NCBI GenBank assembly: GCA_965209015.1
Contig: OZ242367.1
Coordinates: 2,232,001 to 2,296,000, forward strand
Length of the DNA: 64,000 nt
Source: Bin80 sp965209015
Lineage (GTDB): Bacteria; Bacteroidota; Rhodothermia; Rhodothermales; Bin80
Direction of reading: 5' to 3'
Shown: positions 34,294 to 44,482 of the stretch, in pieces
How the letters are laid out: every line of letters begins with the position of its first letter
Position numbering within the stretch: the first letter of the stretch is position 1
Position numbers and translations under genes: made by a program
Notes under the pieces: generated by a model
What the model saw: only the letters and a program-made list of their open reading frames with translations
Databases searched by the model: none
Told to the model about the DNA's origin: nothing

Positions 34294-35616
34294 ATGCCCC
34301 ATCTAACACTTCTCTCTTTACTTACGCTACTTCTTTTCACAGCTGCCTCAGGCTCACAGAAGGACCGTGCACCCGCCAAAGTGGAGGTCCGTCAGGTGGA
34401 CGGAAAATATCAACTCTTCAAAGACGGTCTTCCATTCTATATTCAAGGAGCAGGACTTGAGTTTGGAGATATTGAGGCATTAGCTGCACATGGAGCAAAT
34501 TCATTCCGAACTTGGCGTACAGATAACGGCCGCGAAACGGGAATGGAAATCTTGGACCAAGCTCACGCAAATGGACTGATGGTAACCATGGGAATTGAAA
34601 TTGCCCGCGAACGATCAGGAAGTGGACGGGGAATCTTTAACTTTGACTACAGTGATTCTGCTGCGGTTGCTAAACAACTAGCAAGAGTTCGGGAGGAAGT
34701 GCTTCTTTATAAAGATCATCCCGCCCTTCTGATGTGGGGAATCGGCAATGAACTCAACCTCGGCGCCTCCAATCCAATGGTTTGGGATGCAGTGAATGAC
34801 ATATCAAAAATGATCCATGAAGTAGATGAGAATCATCCAACCCTGACAATGTTGGCCGGTATTCATCCCGATTTGATCCAACAAATTAAAACTAGAGCGT
34901 CAGATTTGGATCTACTGGGGATCCAGATGTACGCCGATATAGTCAACCTACCACGTTACCTAAAAGAATCCGGTTGGGATGGGCCCTATGTCGTGACCGA
35001 ATGGGGAGCTACTGGGCACTGGGAAGTTCCAAATACCTCTTGGGGAGCACCGATTGAAAACAACTCCACGGTCAAAGCAGACTGGTATGACCGCCGTCAC
35101 GAAATCGCTATAGCCTCCGATACCATTCAGTGTATTGGTTCTTATGTGTTTCTGTGGGGACAAAAACAAGAACGGACCGCAACTTGGTACGGGATGTTTA
35201 TGCCAGATGGAGAAAAGACCGCTGCCGTTGATGTGATGGAATATAAATGGACTGGTGCTTGGCCCCTGAACCTTGCACCCAGAATTGAGTCCTTTGTGCT
35301 TAACGGTCTGGAGGCCAATGACAATATCAAACTCTCGCCAGGTATGGAAGCTGAAAGTACCGTCATGGTTTCAGATGCAGAGAGAGATTCATTGAGTTTT
35401 CATTGGAGCGTTCAACCTGAGGCAACCGAAGTCGGTCATGGTGGAGATGATGAATCTGAACCTCCGCTGATTCCGAATCTGTTCGCGATGGTAGATGGTG
35501 GACAGGTGAACTTGAATGCGCCGACAAAACCAGGCGCGTATCGCCTATTCATTCATATTACCGATGGCCAAGGAAGTGCAGCGCACGCCAACATCCCATT
35601 CCTCGTCACAGAGTAG
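34294..35616 (+). CDS. Secreted GH2/GH5-like TIM-barrel glycoside hydrolase
   Basis: A 440-residue protein with a signal peptide (about 1-20, hydrophobic LTLLSLLTLLLFTAAS). The catalytic part is the TIM-barrel type of clan GH-A: GHANSFRTW-like start (AAHGANSFRTWRTDN), acid/base in LMWGIGNELNL (E153) and nucleophile in VVTEWGATG (E236), which resemble GH2 C-domains and beta-1,3-glucan-acting relatives. A C-terminal beta-sandwich (about 335-440, cadherin-like) may bind ligands. No N-terminal GH2 sugar-binding domain is present. Likely acts in the periplasm or outside on beta-linked oligosaccharides feeding the neighbouring sugar porter. Its 3' end overlaps the next gene. Confidence 0.85.
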   Translation: MPHLTLLSLLTLLLFTAASGSQKDRAPAKVEVRQVDGKYQLFKDGLPFYIQGAGLEFGDIEALAAHGANSFRTWRTDNGRETGMEILDQAHANGLMVTMGIEIARERSGSGRGIFNFDYSDSAAVAKQLARVREEVLLYKDHPALLMWGIGNELNLGASNPMVWDAVNDISKMIHEVDENHPTLTMLAGIHPDLIQQIKTRASDLDLLGIQMYADIVNLPRYLKESGWDGPYVVTEWGATGHWEVPNTSWGAPIENNSTVKADWYDRRHEIAIASDTIQCIGSYVFLWGQKQERTATWYGMFMPDGEKTAAVDVMEYKWTGAWPLNLAPRIESFVLNGLEANDNIKLSPGMEAESTVMVSDAERDSLSFHWSVQPEATEVGHGGDDESEPPLIPNLFAMVDGGQVNLNAPTKPGAYRLFIHITDGQGSAAHANIPFLVTE

Positions 35617-38600
35617 TGACTCTCAGAGTCTCTATGTTGGGCACAGCAGGTTGTACCCAAATGATAACAGATGCTCTGGGCAACTCGTTGAACGCTACGG
35701 CGAGTCCTGGTACCGGATCTCTAATTACGATCAACTCCCCCCTTTCCTGATTACCCTTGCCAGTGTGGGAAATCACTGGCTATTTATTTCCAGTTCGGGC
35801 GCATTAACCTGCGGTCGACACAATGCTGAACATGCACTCTTCCCGTATGTGACGGATGATAAGCTTCATGATACAGCGCATGACACCGGAAGTAAAACCT
35901 TGGTACGTATTGCCCGATCCAATCAAACCCTACTTTGGGAACCGTTCAGTTCCCGACACCATGGATTGTATCGTATAGAACGAAATCTGTACAAGAATAC
36001 GGTCGGAAATAAATTGCTATTTGAAGAATTCAATCGGGATCTCAGTCTTCGTTTTTCTTATAGCTGGCAATGCGTCAATGATTTTGGATTCGTTCGTCGC
36101 TCCCGCTTGGAAAGTATCTGGCGATACCCTATGCTCATTCGTATTGTGGACGGGATCTCAAATATTCTCCCCTCTGGCGTGAGCACGGAACTACAGCGCT
36201 CCCGCAGTACTCTGGTTGATGCTTACAAAGTGAATGAGCTGGAAAAGCAAGTTGGCGTATTTTCGTTGAGTTCACTTATTGTTGATCATCCAGTCCCAGA
36301 AGAAGCGTTACGTGCCACATTGGTTTGGCAGAATGGTTCACGTCCGCATGCAATCCTCCTATCTACTAGACAACTGGATGCGTACCGAGCCGGAGAGTCT
36401 CTCAGCACGGAGCACTCGATTCTTGGCCAACGAGGAGCCTATCTCGTTGAACGAACTTTCCGTCTCACAAAAGATCGTGCAATTTCATGGGACTTGGCTG
36501 CCGATATTGATCAGCATGTAGGGGATCTGAATACGTTACAGAACGCTCTTAGAGATTCATCTACATTCGTTCGTAGACTACGCCTCCAGGAGAAAAAGGA
36601 TACGGTAGATCTTCAAAAACTCATAGCCGGAGCGGATGGATTGCAAAAAACCTCACAGCCCACAAATGACTTGCGTCACTATAGTAATGTGCTCTTCAAT
36701 GGGATGCGGGGAGGGATTCCTCTTCGCGGATATACTGCCGAAAAAAATGATCTGATCCGTTTCATTCACGAACGCAACCGCCCTCTCGCATCCTCTTCCT
36801 ACCTGCAGTCTCTCCCAGATCTCATTGATCTAACTCAATTACCTCCCCCCACGGACCCTCAATTGCACCGATTAATTTCTGAATACCTACCTCTGGCATA
36901 TAGCAGGCGACATGGTGATCCAAGCCGCCCCTGGAACACATTCCATATCCGTACCCATTCCGAAAATGGAGAGGTCTTACTTGACTATTCTGGAAATTGG
37001 CGTGATCTGTTTCAAAATTGGGAAGCGCTGGGACGTTCCTTTCCCTATTTCTATCCGGCAATGCTGACTACATTCGTTAATGCGTCAAGTGCAGATGGAT
37101 ATAATCCCTACCGGATTGGACGAAGGGGAGTAGATTGGGAAATCCCTGATGCGTCTGATCCGTGGGCATCTATTGGATATTGGGGGGACCATCAACTTAC
37201 ATATCTCCTCTGTCTCTTAGAGTGGACTCATTCACATGATCCAGATAAACTCATCCAATTGATGGATCTACCTATCTTCAGTTATGTGCAAATCCCCTAT
37301 CGACTCGCAGATCATGAGCAGGTTCTGGCCGATCCTAAACATTCAGTTGATTTTGATTGGGATCTGCATGAGAGAATTCTCGCTCGAGTAGAGAATATTG
37401 GCGCAGATGGCCGTCTGCTCATGACCTCTACTGGTGAGCCCATCCTCGTCACACTTGCAGAAAAACTACTTATTCCCGCGTTGACAAAGCTTTGTGCCAT
37501 GGTTCCAGGGGCCGGTATCTGGTTGAATACCCAACGACCCGAATGGAATGATGCTAACAACGCACTGGCTGGTTGGGGCTGCTCTCTGGTTACTCTCTTC
37601 CACTTGTATGACTACCTGCAATTCGTTCAGAAACTTTTTGAATTGGATTCGTCCACCACCTTTCAGATTTCAGTAGAGATCTCCGAATGGATGGATGAAA
37701 TCAAACCTGCCCTGTCCACTTGCCTTCGCGTGTCCAATCCATCCGAACGATTTGGAGCAATGAATGCATTGGGACAGGCTGCATGCAAATATCGTTCACG
37801 CCTGAATACCCATGGACTCAAGAATGCGTCCATCCCATTAGACGCAGCTATGCTGGCGAAATTCTGTGCTCTGGCCTGTCAGGCAATCCGACCTACTCTT
37901 CAAGGGGCTCATCGAGAGGATGGGCTCGTCCATAGCTACAACATTCTTCATCCCCAAGGAGCTCAGTCAATTGGCGTTGAAGGATTGCAGCTCATGTTGG
38001 AGGGACAGGTGGCAGCCCTCAGTTCCGGTAACCTTGATACTCAGGATGCCCTCACCCTGCTGAATGCACTCCGAGACAGTGCCCTTTACAGTAAACAGTT
38101 GGGGAGCTATCTTCTCTATCCCAACAAAAAACTCCCGAGATTTAGCCAACGCAATCAGATTGCCCCCAATGATGTGGTTCGACTTTCGGTAGTTCGAGGG
38201 CTGATCAAACGTGGAGACCATCGCCTGATCGCCAGAAGCACAAACGGGCCGTACTACTTCAATCCAGCCCTGGTGAATGCTACAAAACTAGATGAATTGC
38301 TTAACAATCTAGAGAGTGAGGGGACTAAAGTAGCCAAACAGGACCGATCTCAGTTGATGGCATTATATGAGAAAACATTTCATCATGCATCATTCACTGG
38401 ACGATCTGGGCGATTCTTCAAGTATGAAGGACTTGGTTGCATCTACTGGCATATAGTTTCTAAACTGTTGATAGCTGTACAGGATACATTTTGGAAAGCT
38501 GTAGATACGAAGGCACCTGTGAGTTCCGTGAAGGCACTTGCACGTCATTACTACGATATTCTGAATAGTTTGGGAGGTGCACAATCGCCTGCAAAATATG

Positions 38601-39034
38601 GTGCATTCCCTCACGACGCATATTCCCATACTCCAAGTTGGGGAGGAGCCCAACAGCCTGGACTCACCGGTCAAGTCAAAGAGGATATTCTCTGTCGCTG
38701 GGGGGAACTTGGACTTCGTACCTCAAATGGAGTTCTGAGTATTCAGCCGGCTCTGCTTCGCGAATCCGAATTCCTTCAAAAACGAGGAATCTTCCGCTGG
38801 TATCACATGGATGGTCGGGAGCTGTCTCTTCAATTGAATGTCGGCTCTCTTGCCTTCACCTATTGTCAGGTACTCTTCGTATACCACCGCTCCACAACCC
38901 CTCTTCTAAAAATCTCAGGAGATATTTCTGCCGAGAGGTCCGACTTCGTGTTCTCTCGGGAGGAAAGTGCTGCACTCTTTGGACGCATGGGTACCATCAC
39001 CCGAATTGATGTATTTTTGACGCCTGGATATTAG
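35564..39034 (+). CDS. Very large glycoside-phosphorylase-like protein
   Basis: A ~1156-residue protein without signal peptide, so cytoplasmic. The N-terminal ~270 residues are beta-rich (YGESWYRISNYDQLPPFLIT, SSSGALTCGRHNAEHALFPY), the middle and C-terminal parts helical. GNWRDLFQNWEALGRSFP, VDWEIPDASDPWASIGYWGD and RPEWNDANNALAGWG resemble the GWRD..Q and DWND segments of inverting glycoside phosphorylases with an (alpha/alpha)6 catalytic domain. Size and architecture fit GH149/GH161-type beta-1,3-glucan phosphorylases better than GH94, but this placement is inference. If right, it would cleave imported glucan oligosaccharides with phosphate to glucose-1-phosphate. ATG 35564 gives a 53-nt overlap with the GH gene; ATG 35516 is possible. 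Confidence 0.7.
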   Translation: MAKEVQRTPTSHSSSQSSDSQSLYVGHSRLYPNDNRCSGQLVERYGESWYRISNYDQLPPFLITLASVGNHWLFISSSGALTCGRHNAEHALFPYVTDDKLHDTAHDTGSKTLVRIARSNQTLLWEPFSSRHHGLYRIERNLYKNTVGNKLLFEEFNRDLSLRFSYSWQCVNDFGFVRRSRLESIWRYPMLIRIVDGISNILPSGVSTELQRSRSTLVDAYKVNELEKQVGVFSLSSLIVDHPVPEEALRATLVWQNGSRPHAILLSTRQLDAYRAGESLSTEHSILGQRGAYLVERTFRLTKDRAISWDLAADIDQHVGDLNTLQNALRDSSTFVRRLRLQEKKDTVDLQKLIAGADGLQKTSQPTNDLRHYSNVLFNGMRGGIPLRGYTAEKNDLIRFIHERNRPLASSSYLQSLPDLIDLTQLPPPTDPQLHRLISEYLPLAYSRRHGDPSRPWNTFHIRTHSENGEVLLDYSGNWRDLFQNWEALGRSFPYFYPAMLTTFVNASSADGYNPYRIGRRGVDWEIPDASDPWASIGYWGDHQLTYLLCLLEWTHSHDPDKLIQLMDLPIFSYVQIPYRLADHEQVLADPKHSVDFDWDLHERILARVENIGADGRLLMTSTGEPILVTLAEKLLIPALTKLCAMVPGAGIWLNTQRPEWNDANNALAGWGCSLVTLFHLYDYLQFVQKLFELDSSTTFQISVEISEWMDEIKPALSTCLRVSNPSERFGAMNALGQAACKYRSRLNTHGLKNASIPLDAAMLAKFCALACQAIRPTLQGAHREDGLVHSYNILHPQGAQSIGVEGLQLMLEGQVAALSSGNLDTQDALTLLNALRDSALYSKQLGSYLLYPNKKLPRFSQRNQIAPNDVVRLSVVRGLIKRGDHRLIARSTNGPYYFNPALVNATKLDELLNNLESEGTKVAKQDRSQLMALYEKTFHHASFTGRSGRFFKYEGLGCIYWHIVSKLLIAVQDTFWKAVDTKAPVSSVKALARHYYDILNSLGGAQSPAKYGAFPHDAYSHTPSWGGAQQPGLTGQVKEDILCRWGELGLRTSNGVLSIQPALLRESEFLQKRGIFRWYHMDGRELSLQLNVGSLAFTYCQVLFVYHRSTTPLLKISGDISAERSDFVFSREESAALFGRMGTITRIDVFLTPGY

Positions 39035-39158
39035 TCCATACAAGTCACACCCATGGAAACAAGGATCGAATAATCTCATTTACATATTGTTTGTTACGCA
39101 CGATCGGCATTGATCTCTATTTTTCACCCCCGCCAAATAATTTTCATCAATTTTGTGC

Positions 39159-40391
39159 ATGTCCGACTTTGACGTTGTACCTCTCCCCTTTGTTTTTCCT
39201 AAGTCTCTAACCAACGGTCGATTTCCCACTGAGTTTACTGACTATCTCGTCAACCTGCGTCGACACCTTCATCGTAATCCGGAGGTAGGATATAAAGAGT
39301 TCGCTACCAGCCGTCTGATCCGGGATCACCTGGAGAGCCACGATTTGCATGTTTCTGGCCCCCACGCCAAGACGGGCTTGTTTGTGGATATTGATGGCGC
39401 ACACCCAGGACCACATATCGGCTTCAGGTGTGACATTGATGCGCTGAAACTCCAAGATGCGAAAAAGATTGGGTATGCTTCTCGCAATGCTGGTGCTGCT
39501 CACGCCTGTGGACATGATGCGCATACAACCATTGGCATAGGGTTAGCTCTCAATCTCCATCGACTTCGTTCCAGCCTCAAAGGACGGGTTCGTATCTTTT
39601 TCCAGCCCAATGAAGAGGGAACTCCGAGTGGTTCCATTCCCATGATCAAGGCGGGCGTCTGTGATCCTCTGGAGGCATTGTATTGCGTGCATGTAGACCC
39701 AACTCTGGATATTGGTCAGTTTGGGGTCCCCGAGGGACAAGTCACCGCCTCCTCTGAGCGCATTCGCATAGAAGTTTATGCGCGAAGTACTGGTCACTCT
39801 GCAAGACCCCACGAGACGGAGGACACAATCTGGATCATCACTCAACTCTTGAATCAATACTATCAGTACATTGGACGAGTTACAGATGCACGCAATCCAT
39901 CTGTTTTTACCGTTTGTATGATTGGCGGAGGGATGGCACATAATGTGATCCCCTCCAAAGCTTGGTTTGAAGGAGCACTGCGGTGTCTGTCTAATCAAGA
40001 TCAGACTTTTCTGTTGGATTATATGAGGCGAACCGCAGATAATTTTGCAAAAATCCACGGGGTAAAGATTGAGTTTAAACGGGTTGAGGGACTCCCCGCA
40101 GTGATTAATAACCCTGTCCTCGGTAGAAATGTCCGTGCCTGTATTCAGGAATTATTTGATGAGAGTGCGGCCATTGGCATTTGTATCCCCAGTATGGGAG
40201 CCGAAGACTTTGCCAATTATTTGGAGCATGTTCCGGGGATGCTCATCCGGGTGGGGACGCGAAGCAGTAAAGCGACCAGCTATCCGCTGCACGATGCTCA
40301 CTTTGACATTGATGAAAAAGCACTGGCTTATTCTGTACAACTGATGACTAAAGTCATGATCCGTCATCTTGAAACGAATATTAAGGCTTGA
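39159..40391 (+). CDS. M20D-family metal-dependent amidohydrolase/peptidase
   Basis: A 410-residue amidohydrolase of the hippurate hydrolase/IAA-amino acid hydrolase type. Seen: LRRHLHRNPEVGYKEFATSR, IGFRCDIDAL, AGAAHACGHDAHTTIGIG (metal-site Cys/His), FFQPNEEG (catalytic Glu pair), the dimerisation domain with STGHSARPHETEDTI, and the last metal His in YPLHDAHFDID. It hydrolyses N-acyl amino acids or similar amides in the cytoplasm. ATG 39159 was preferred over TTG 39153. The gene is followed 64 nt later by the Fe-S carrier gene. Confidence 0.93.
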   Translation: MSDFDVVPLPFVFPKSLTNGRFPTEFTDYLVNLRRHLHRNPEVGYKEFATSRLIRDHLESHDLHVSGPHAKTGLFVDIDGAHPGPHIGFRCDIDALKLQDAKKIGYASRNAGAAHACGHDAHTTIGIGLALNLHRLRSSLKGRVRIFFQPNEEGTPSGSIPMIKAGVCDPLEALYCVHVDPTLDIGQFGVPEGQVTASSERIRIEVYARSTGHSARPHETEDTIWIITQLLNQYYQYIGRVTDARNPSVFTVCMIGGGMAHNVIPSKAWFEGALRCLSNQDQTFLLDYMRRTADNFAKIHGVKIEFKRVEGLPAVINNPVLGRNVRACIQELFDESAAIGICIPSMGAEDFANYLEHVPGMLIRVGTRSSKATSYPLHDAHFDIDEKALAYSVQLMTKVMIRHLETNIKA

Positions 40392-40455
40392 ACGGAACCG
40401 GTTTCCCTTGCCGGTGTATAGGACATAGTAGCTTATCAAAAACGAAAAGACAGCA

Positions 40456-40797
40456 ATGGATGCACCCGCTTCTCCGGTAACGTTAAGCCCTCGTGCTTCC
40501 GAGGAGGTACGTAAAATATTGACTGCTAAAACCATTCCCGAAGGTTATGGACTTCGGGTTGGTGTTCGTGGTGGAGGATGCAGTGGAATGAGTTATATTC
40601 TTGGATTTGATAAACTTCGTGAACACGACCTCACTTTTAATTCGGACGGAATTCCAATGTACATTGACAAAAGACAAGGGTTGTACCTTCTGGGAACTAC
40701 TATTGATTATCATGCGGGTCTTGATGCACGCGGTTTCGTGTTTGATAACCCCAATGCAACCCAAACATGCGGCTGCGGATCAAGCTTTGCAGCCTAA
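40456..40797 (+). CDS. A-type iron-sulfur carrier (IscA/ErpA/HesB family)
   Basis: A 113-residue protein delivering Fe-S clusters to apo-enzymes. Family features: LSPRASEEVRKILTAK, GYGLRVGVRGGGCSGMSY with Cys42, and the C-terminal CGCGSSF with Cys105 and Cys107, the three cluster ligands. The N-terminal extension of about six residues is normal. ErpA and IscA cannot be told apart with certainty here, so no symbol is given. It lies 12 nt before clpC. Confidence 0.93.
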   Translation: MDAPASPVTLSPRASEEVRKILTAKTIPEGYGLRVGVRGGGCSGMSYILGFDKLREHDLTFNSDGIPMYIDKRQGLYLLGTTIDYHAGLDARGFVFDNPNATQTCGCGSSFAA

Positions 40798-40809
40798 GCC
40801 CGGCCAATC

Positions 40810-43356
40810 ATGGATAGCCACAGTAACTTCTCCAATCGTGTACGTGATGTGATTTCCTATAGCCGTGATGAGGCGATTCGCCTCGGCCACGATTATATTG
40901 GGACCGAACACCTGCTGCTTGGAATTGTACGTGAAGGCGAAGGAGTTGCTGTCCGAGTCCTTCGGAATCTAAGATGTAACCTCCAGAAACTCAAAAAAGT
41001 CATTGAGAATACGGTACGTGCTGGTGGAGGTACACTCACCGTTGGAAATCTTCCGCTGACCAAGCAGGCCGAAAAAGTTCTTCGCATCACATATTTAGAA
41101 GCAAAACTCTATAAATCGGATGTGATCGGTACTGAGCATCTCTTACTTAGCCTGCTTCGAGATGATGATAATATTGCGGCTCAAATCCTTCGTGACTCAT
41201 TCTCGATCACGTATGAGACCATGCGGGCTGAGTTGGATACAATCCTTACCGGAAGAACCTCTGCTGTACGCAAAGATGATTCCCGCGGTGTTCGATCTTC
41301 AACAAGTCGTGCAAGGCCAGGACAGCATCAGGATAAGTCAAAGACCCCTGTGCTGGATAATTTCGGACGAGACCTCACCCGCCTTGCTGACAAAGGGCAA
41401 CTTGACCCGGTGATTGGCCGACACAAAGAAATTGAGCGGGTAGCACAAGTGCTGAGCCGTCGCAAAAAGAATAACCCTGTTTTGATTGGCGAGCCTGGCG
41501 TTGGGAAAACAGCCATTGCCGAGGGGCTCGCTATGCGTATTATCCAGCGAAAAGTTTCTCGTGTCCTTCATGAAAAACGTATCGTCACACTTGACCTTGC
41601 TGCGCTAGTTGCCGGTACAAAGTATCGTGGTCAGTTTGAAGAACGCCTCAAAGCGGTCATGTCTGAGCTCGAGAAATGTCCCGAAGTTGTCCTCTTTATT
41701 GATGAAATTCATACCATTGTTGGTGCCGGGAGTGCCTCTGGTTCCCTTGATGCATCGAACATGTTCAAGCCAGCATTGGCTCGAGGAGAGTTACAATGTA
41801 TCGGAGCGACCACACTGGATGAATATCGTCAACAGATTGAAAAGGATGGTGCCCTTGATCGAAGATTCCAGAAGATTGTGGTGAATCCCTCAACCCCCGA
41901 GGAGACAATAGAAATTCTACTTCAGATCAAGGACCGGTATGAAGATCATCATAGCGTGGTCTACGAAAAAGAGGCGATCAAGCTTGCCGTAAGTCTTTCT
42001 GAACGCTACATTACGGATCGCCATCTTCCAGATAAAGCCATTGATATTATTGATGAGGCTGGTGCACGAGTGCATCTGGGGAATATCCATGTACCCGAAA
42101 GCATTCTCAAGCTTGAGACAGAGATTGAGCAGACTCGTGACAAGAAAAATGCTGTTGTGAAGCGTCAGAAGTTTGAAGAAGCGGCTCGACTTAGGGATAT
42201 TGAGGAAAAACTCCGTCAAGAGCTTGAAGAAGAAAAGCAAGCATGGAAAGACTTGACCGAGGATAAACGCCATGATGTGACAACCGAGGATATTACGGCA
42301 ACCGTGTCTATCATGACTGGTATTCCCCTTGAACGACTTTCTAAGCCCGAGCAGAAGAAATTGCTAGGGATGGAAACTTCACTGCAGAAGCGAGTGATCG
42401 GTCAGGATGAGCCCATATCAAAGCTCGCCCGTGCCATCCGACGCACACGTGCTGGTCTCAAAGATCCCAGCCGTCCCATTGGATCTTTCATCTTCTTAGG
42501 GCCTACTGGTGTTGGAAAAACAGAGTTGGCCAAGGTACTGACCGAGTATCTATTTGACAGTGCGGATTCGCTTGTTCGTATTGACATGAGCGAGTATATG
42601 GAAAAGTTTTCCGTCAGCCGATTGGTTGGTGCTCCTCCCGGGTATGTTGGCTATGACGAAGGTGGCCAGTTGACCGAAAAAGTTCGTCGCAAGCCCTTCT
42701 CCGTTGTTCTGTTGGACGAAATTGAAAAAGCCCATCCCGATGTATTTAATATTCTCTTGCAGGTACTTGATGATGGGATCTTGACTGATGGCAGTGGCCG
42801 TCGGATTGATTTCCGCAATACGGTTATCATTATGACTAGTAATATTGGTGCCCGTGGAATTCGTAATGCTTCTGGAGGTATTGGATTCTCGCAAAGTGCG
42901 GAAGCCTTTGACTATAAAGCGATGAAGGCTACGGTGGAGACTGCGCTGAAAAATGTGTTCAACCCAGAATTTTTGAATCGGATTGATGATGTGATCGTAT
43001 TTCATTCCCTGGAAAAATCACATATTCACCAGATTATTGACCTGCTTTCCGAAGAACTCCTTACTCGGGCTCAGAGCCTTGGAATTACGATTGACCTCCA
43101 AGACTCTGCGAAGAACTTCCTCGTAGACCAAGGCTATGATGCTAAGCTGGGGGCTAGACCGCTCAAGCGTGCGCTCCAGCAGTACTTGGAAGATCCACTT
43201 GCCGAAATTATTCTCGGTCAGGGACTAGGTGAAGGGGATCGAATTGTTGTTCGTCATACATCTGATCAAGCTGATCTTTCTGTAGAGGTCATTCGGCAGG
43301 AGGGGCTCACCACCTCCCAAACAAAAGAGACTCATAACGAAGGAGCGGCCAAATAG
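40810..43356 (+). CDS. clpC: ATP-dependent Clp protease ATP-binding subunit ClpC
   Basis: Hsp100 unfoldase that feeds substrates to ClpP. The 848 residues show two N-terminal Clp-N repeats (GTEHLLLGIVREGEGVAVRVL and GTEHLLLSLLRDDDNIAAQIL), nucleotide-binding domain 1 with Walker A GEPGVGKT at 227, a UVR-type middle coiled segment (KRQKFEEAARLRDIEEKLRQE), and domain 2 with Walker A GPTGVGKT at 564 and the C-terminal D2 domain. The UVR motif separates ClpC from ClpB and ClpA. No ctsR or mcsAB is nearby. ATG 40810. Confidence 0.96.
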   Translation: MDSHSNFSNRVRDVISYSRDEAIRLGHDYIGTEHLLLGIVREGEGVAVRVLRNLRCNLQKLKKVIENTVRAGGGTLTVGNLPLTKQAEKVLRITYLEAKLYKSDVIGTEHLLLSLLRDDDNIAAQILRDSFSITYETMRAELDTILTGRTSAVRKDDSRGVRSSTSRARPGQHQDKSKTPVLDNFGRDLTRLADKGQLDPVIGRHKEIERVAQVLSRRKKNNPVLIGEPGVGKTAIAEGLAMRIIQRKVSRVLHEKRIVTLDLAALVAGTKYRGQFEERLKAVMSELEKCPEVVLFIDEIHTIVGAGSASGSLDASNMFKPALARGELQCIGATTLDEYRQQIEKDGALDRRFQKIVVNPSTPEETIEILLQIKDRYEDHHSVVYEKEAIKLAVSLSERYITDRHLPDKAIDIIDEAGARVHLGNIHVPESILKLETEIEQTRDKKNAVVKRQKFEEAARLRDIEEKLRQELEEEKQAWKDLTEDKRHDVTTEDITATVSIMTGIPLERLSKPEQKKLLGMETSLQKRVIGQDEPISKLARAIRRTRAGLKDPSRPIGSFIFLGPTGVGKTELAKVLTEYLFDSADSLVRIDMSEYMEKFSVSRLVGAPPGYVGYDEGGQLTEKVRRKPFSVVLLDEIEKAHPDVFNILLQVLDDGILTDGSGRRIDFRNTVIIMTSNIGARGIRNASGGIGFSQSAEAFDYKAMKATVETALKNVFNPEFLNRIDDVIVFHSLEKSHIHQIIDLLSEELLTRAQSLGITIDLQDSAKNFLVDQGYDAKLGARPLKRALQQYLEDPLAEIILGQGLGEGDRIVVRHTSDQADLSVEVIRQEGLTTSQTKETHNEGAAK

Positions 43357-43371
43357 GGTTCCCTTAATCGA

Positions 43372-44472
43372 ATGGTTGAACGCGTTGCCATTCTAGGCAT
43401 CGGCGTGATTGGTGGATCACTTGCTCTGGCATGGAGGGAGCGATTGCCTGAGTTGCGCATCACAGGTTATGATTCGCCCGAAATCCTGGAGCAGGCAAAA
43501 ATTCGCGGACTAATTGACCGGACATCTAGCTCAGTCGCTGATGCCGTGCATGATGCCGATGTCGTCATCCTCGCAGTACCTCTGGATGCGATGGAGGCAT
43601 CAATGGAATCCATTTCCTCTCATCTCAAGCATGATTCGTTTGTAACCGATGTAGCCTCTGTGAAACAACCTATAATTGAGGCGGCCACACGATTACTTCC
43701 AGATACAATTCGCTTCATTGGGGGGCATCCAATGACCGGATCTGAGCGAAGTGGATTAGATGGTGCGGATGCCTTCCTCTTTGAAAATGCGATCTATATC
43801 TTGTGCACTGATGGTATAGAGGACTCAGAAGCCTACACCCCTATGATCGAATTGATTGAAGGAACAGGGGCTAGAGTCCTTCTGATGGACAGCAAACAAC
43901 ATGACCGTATCGTAGCGTGTGTCAGCCACTTGCCACAGCTCGTTGCTACAACCTTAGTGAATGTCGTTGCAGAACGGAACCATACAGACCCGATTACACT
44001 CCAGCTCGCAGCCGCTGGATTCAGGGATATGACACGAATTGCATCTTCTTCATTCGACATGTGGTCTGCTGTTCTTGAGAGTAATTGCTCCGATGTGGAT
44101 CTGGCTCTCACCTCTATGATTGATGCTTTGACGTTCATCCGCGCCCAACTCCGTGAGGGGGGAGATATTCAGAAACTTCGCCCTATATTTGAGAAAGCAA
44201 GTGCGATGCGAGAGAAAATTCCATTAGACTTTAAGGGCTTTTTACGACCGTTGAGTGATGTATTCGTGTATGCCGTTGATCAGCCTGGTGTTCTTGCACA
44301 TATTACGGGAACACTCTTCCGTCAGGGGATCAGTATCAAAGATATTGAGTTGCTCAAGATTCGTGAGGGTACAGGTGGAGCCTTTAAAATTAGCCTGGAG
44401 AATGATCAAATGGCAGATGCTGCCGTGATTGCATTAAAATCTCATGGATGTCGCGCACATAGACTCCGATAA
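43372..44472 (+). CDS. tyrA: Prephenate dehydrogenase with ACT domain
   Basis: NAD-dependent oxidative decarboxylation of prephenate to 4-hydroxyphenylpyruvate, the tyrosine branch. The 366 residues begin with a Rossmann motif (ILGIGVIGGSLALAW), then DVASVKQPIIEAA, FIGGHPMTGSERSGLDGADAFLFENA (substrate site), SHLPQLVATTLV and GFRDMTRIASSSFDMW. The C-terminal ~75 residues form an ACT domain (VFVYAVDQPGVLAHITGTLFRQG), consistent with feedback control by tyrosine. It is followed 10 nt later by gcvT, with which it is probably cotranscribed. Confidence 0.93.
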   Translation: MVERVAILGIGVIGGSLALAWRERLPELRITGYDSPEILEQAKIRGLIDRTSSSVADAVHDADVVILAVPLDAMEASMESISSHLKHDSFVTDVASVKQPIIEAATRLLPDTIRFIGGHPMTGSERSGLDGADAFLFENAIYILCTDGIEDSEAYTPMIELIEGTGARVLLMDSKQHDRIVACVSHLPQLVATTLVNVVAERNHTDPITLQLAAAGFRDMTRIASSSFDMWSAVLESNCSDVDLALTSMIDALTFIRAQLREGGDIQKLRPIFEKASAMREKIPLDFKGFLRPLSDVFVYAVDQPGVLAHITGTLFRQGISIKDIELLKIREGTGGAFKISLENDQMADAAVIALKSHGCRAHRLR

Positions 44473-44482
44473 TACATCTAAG

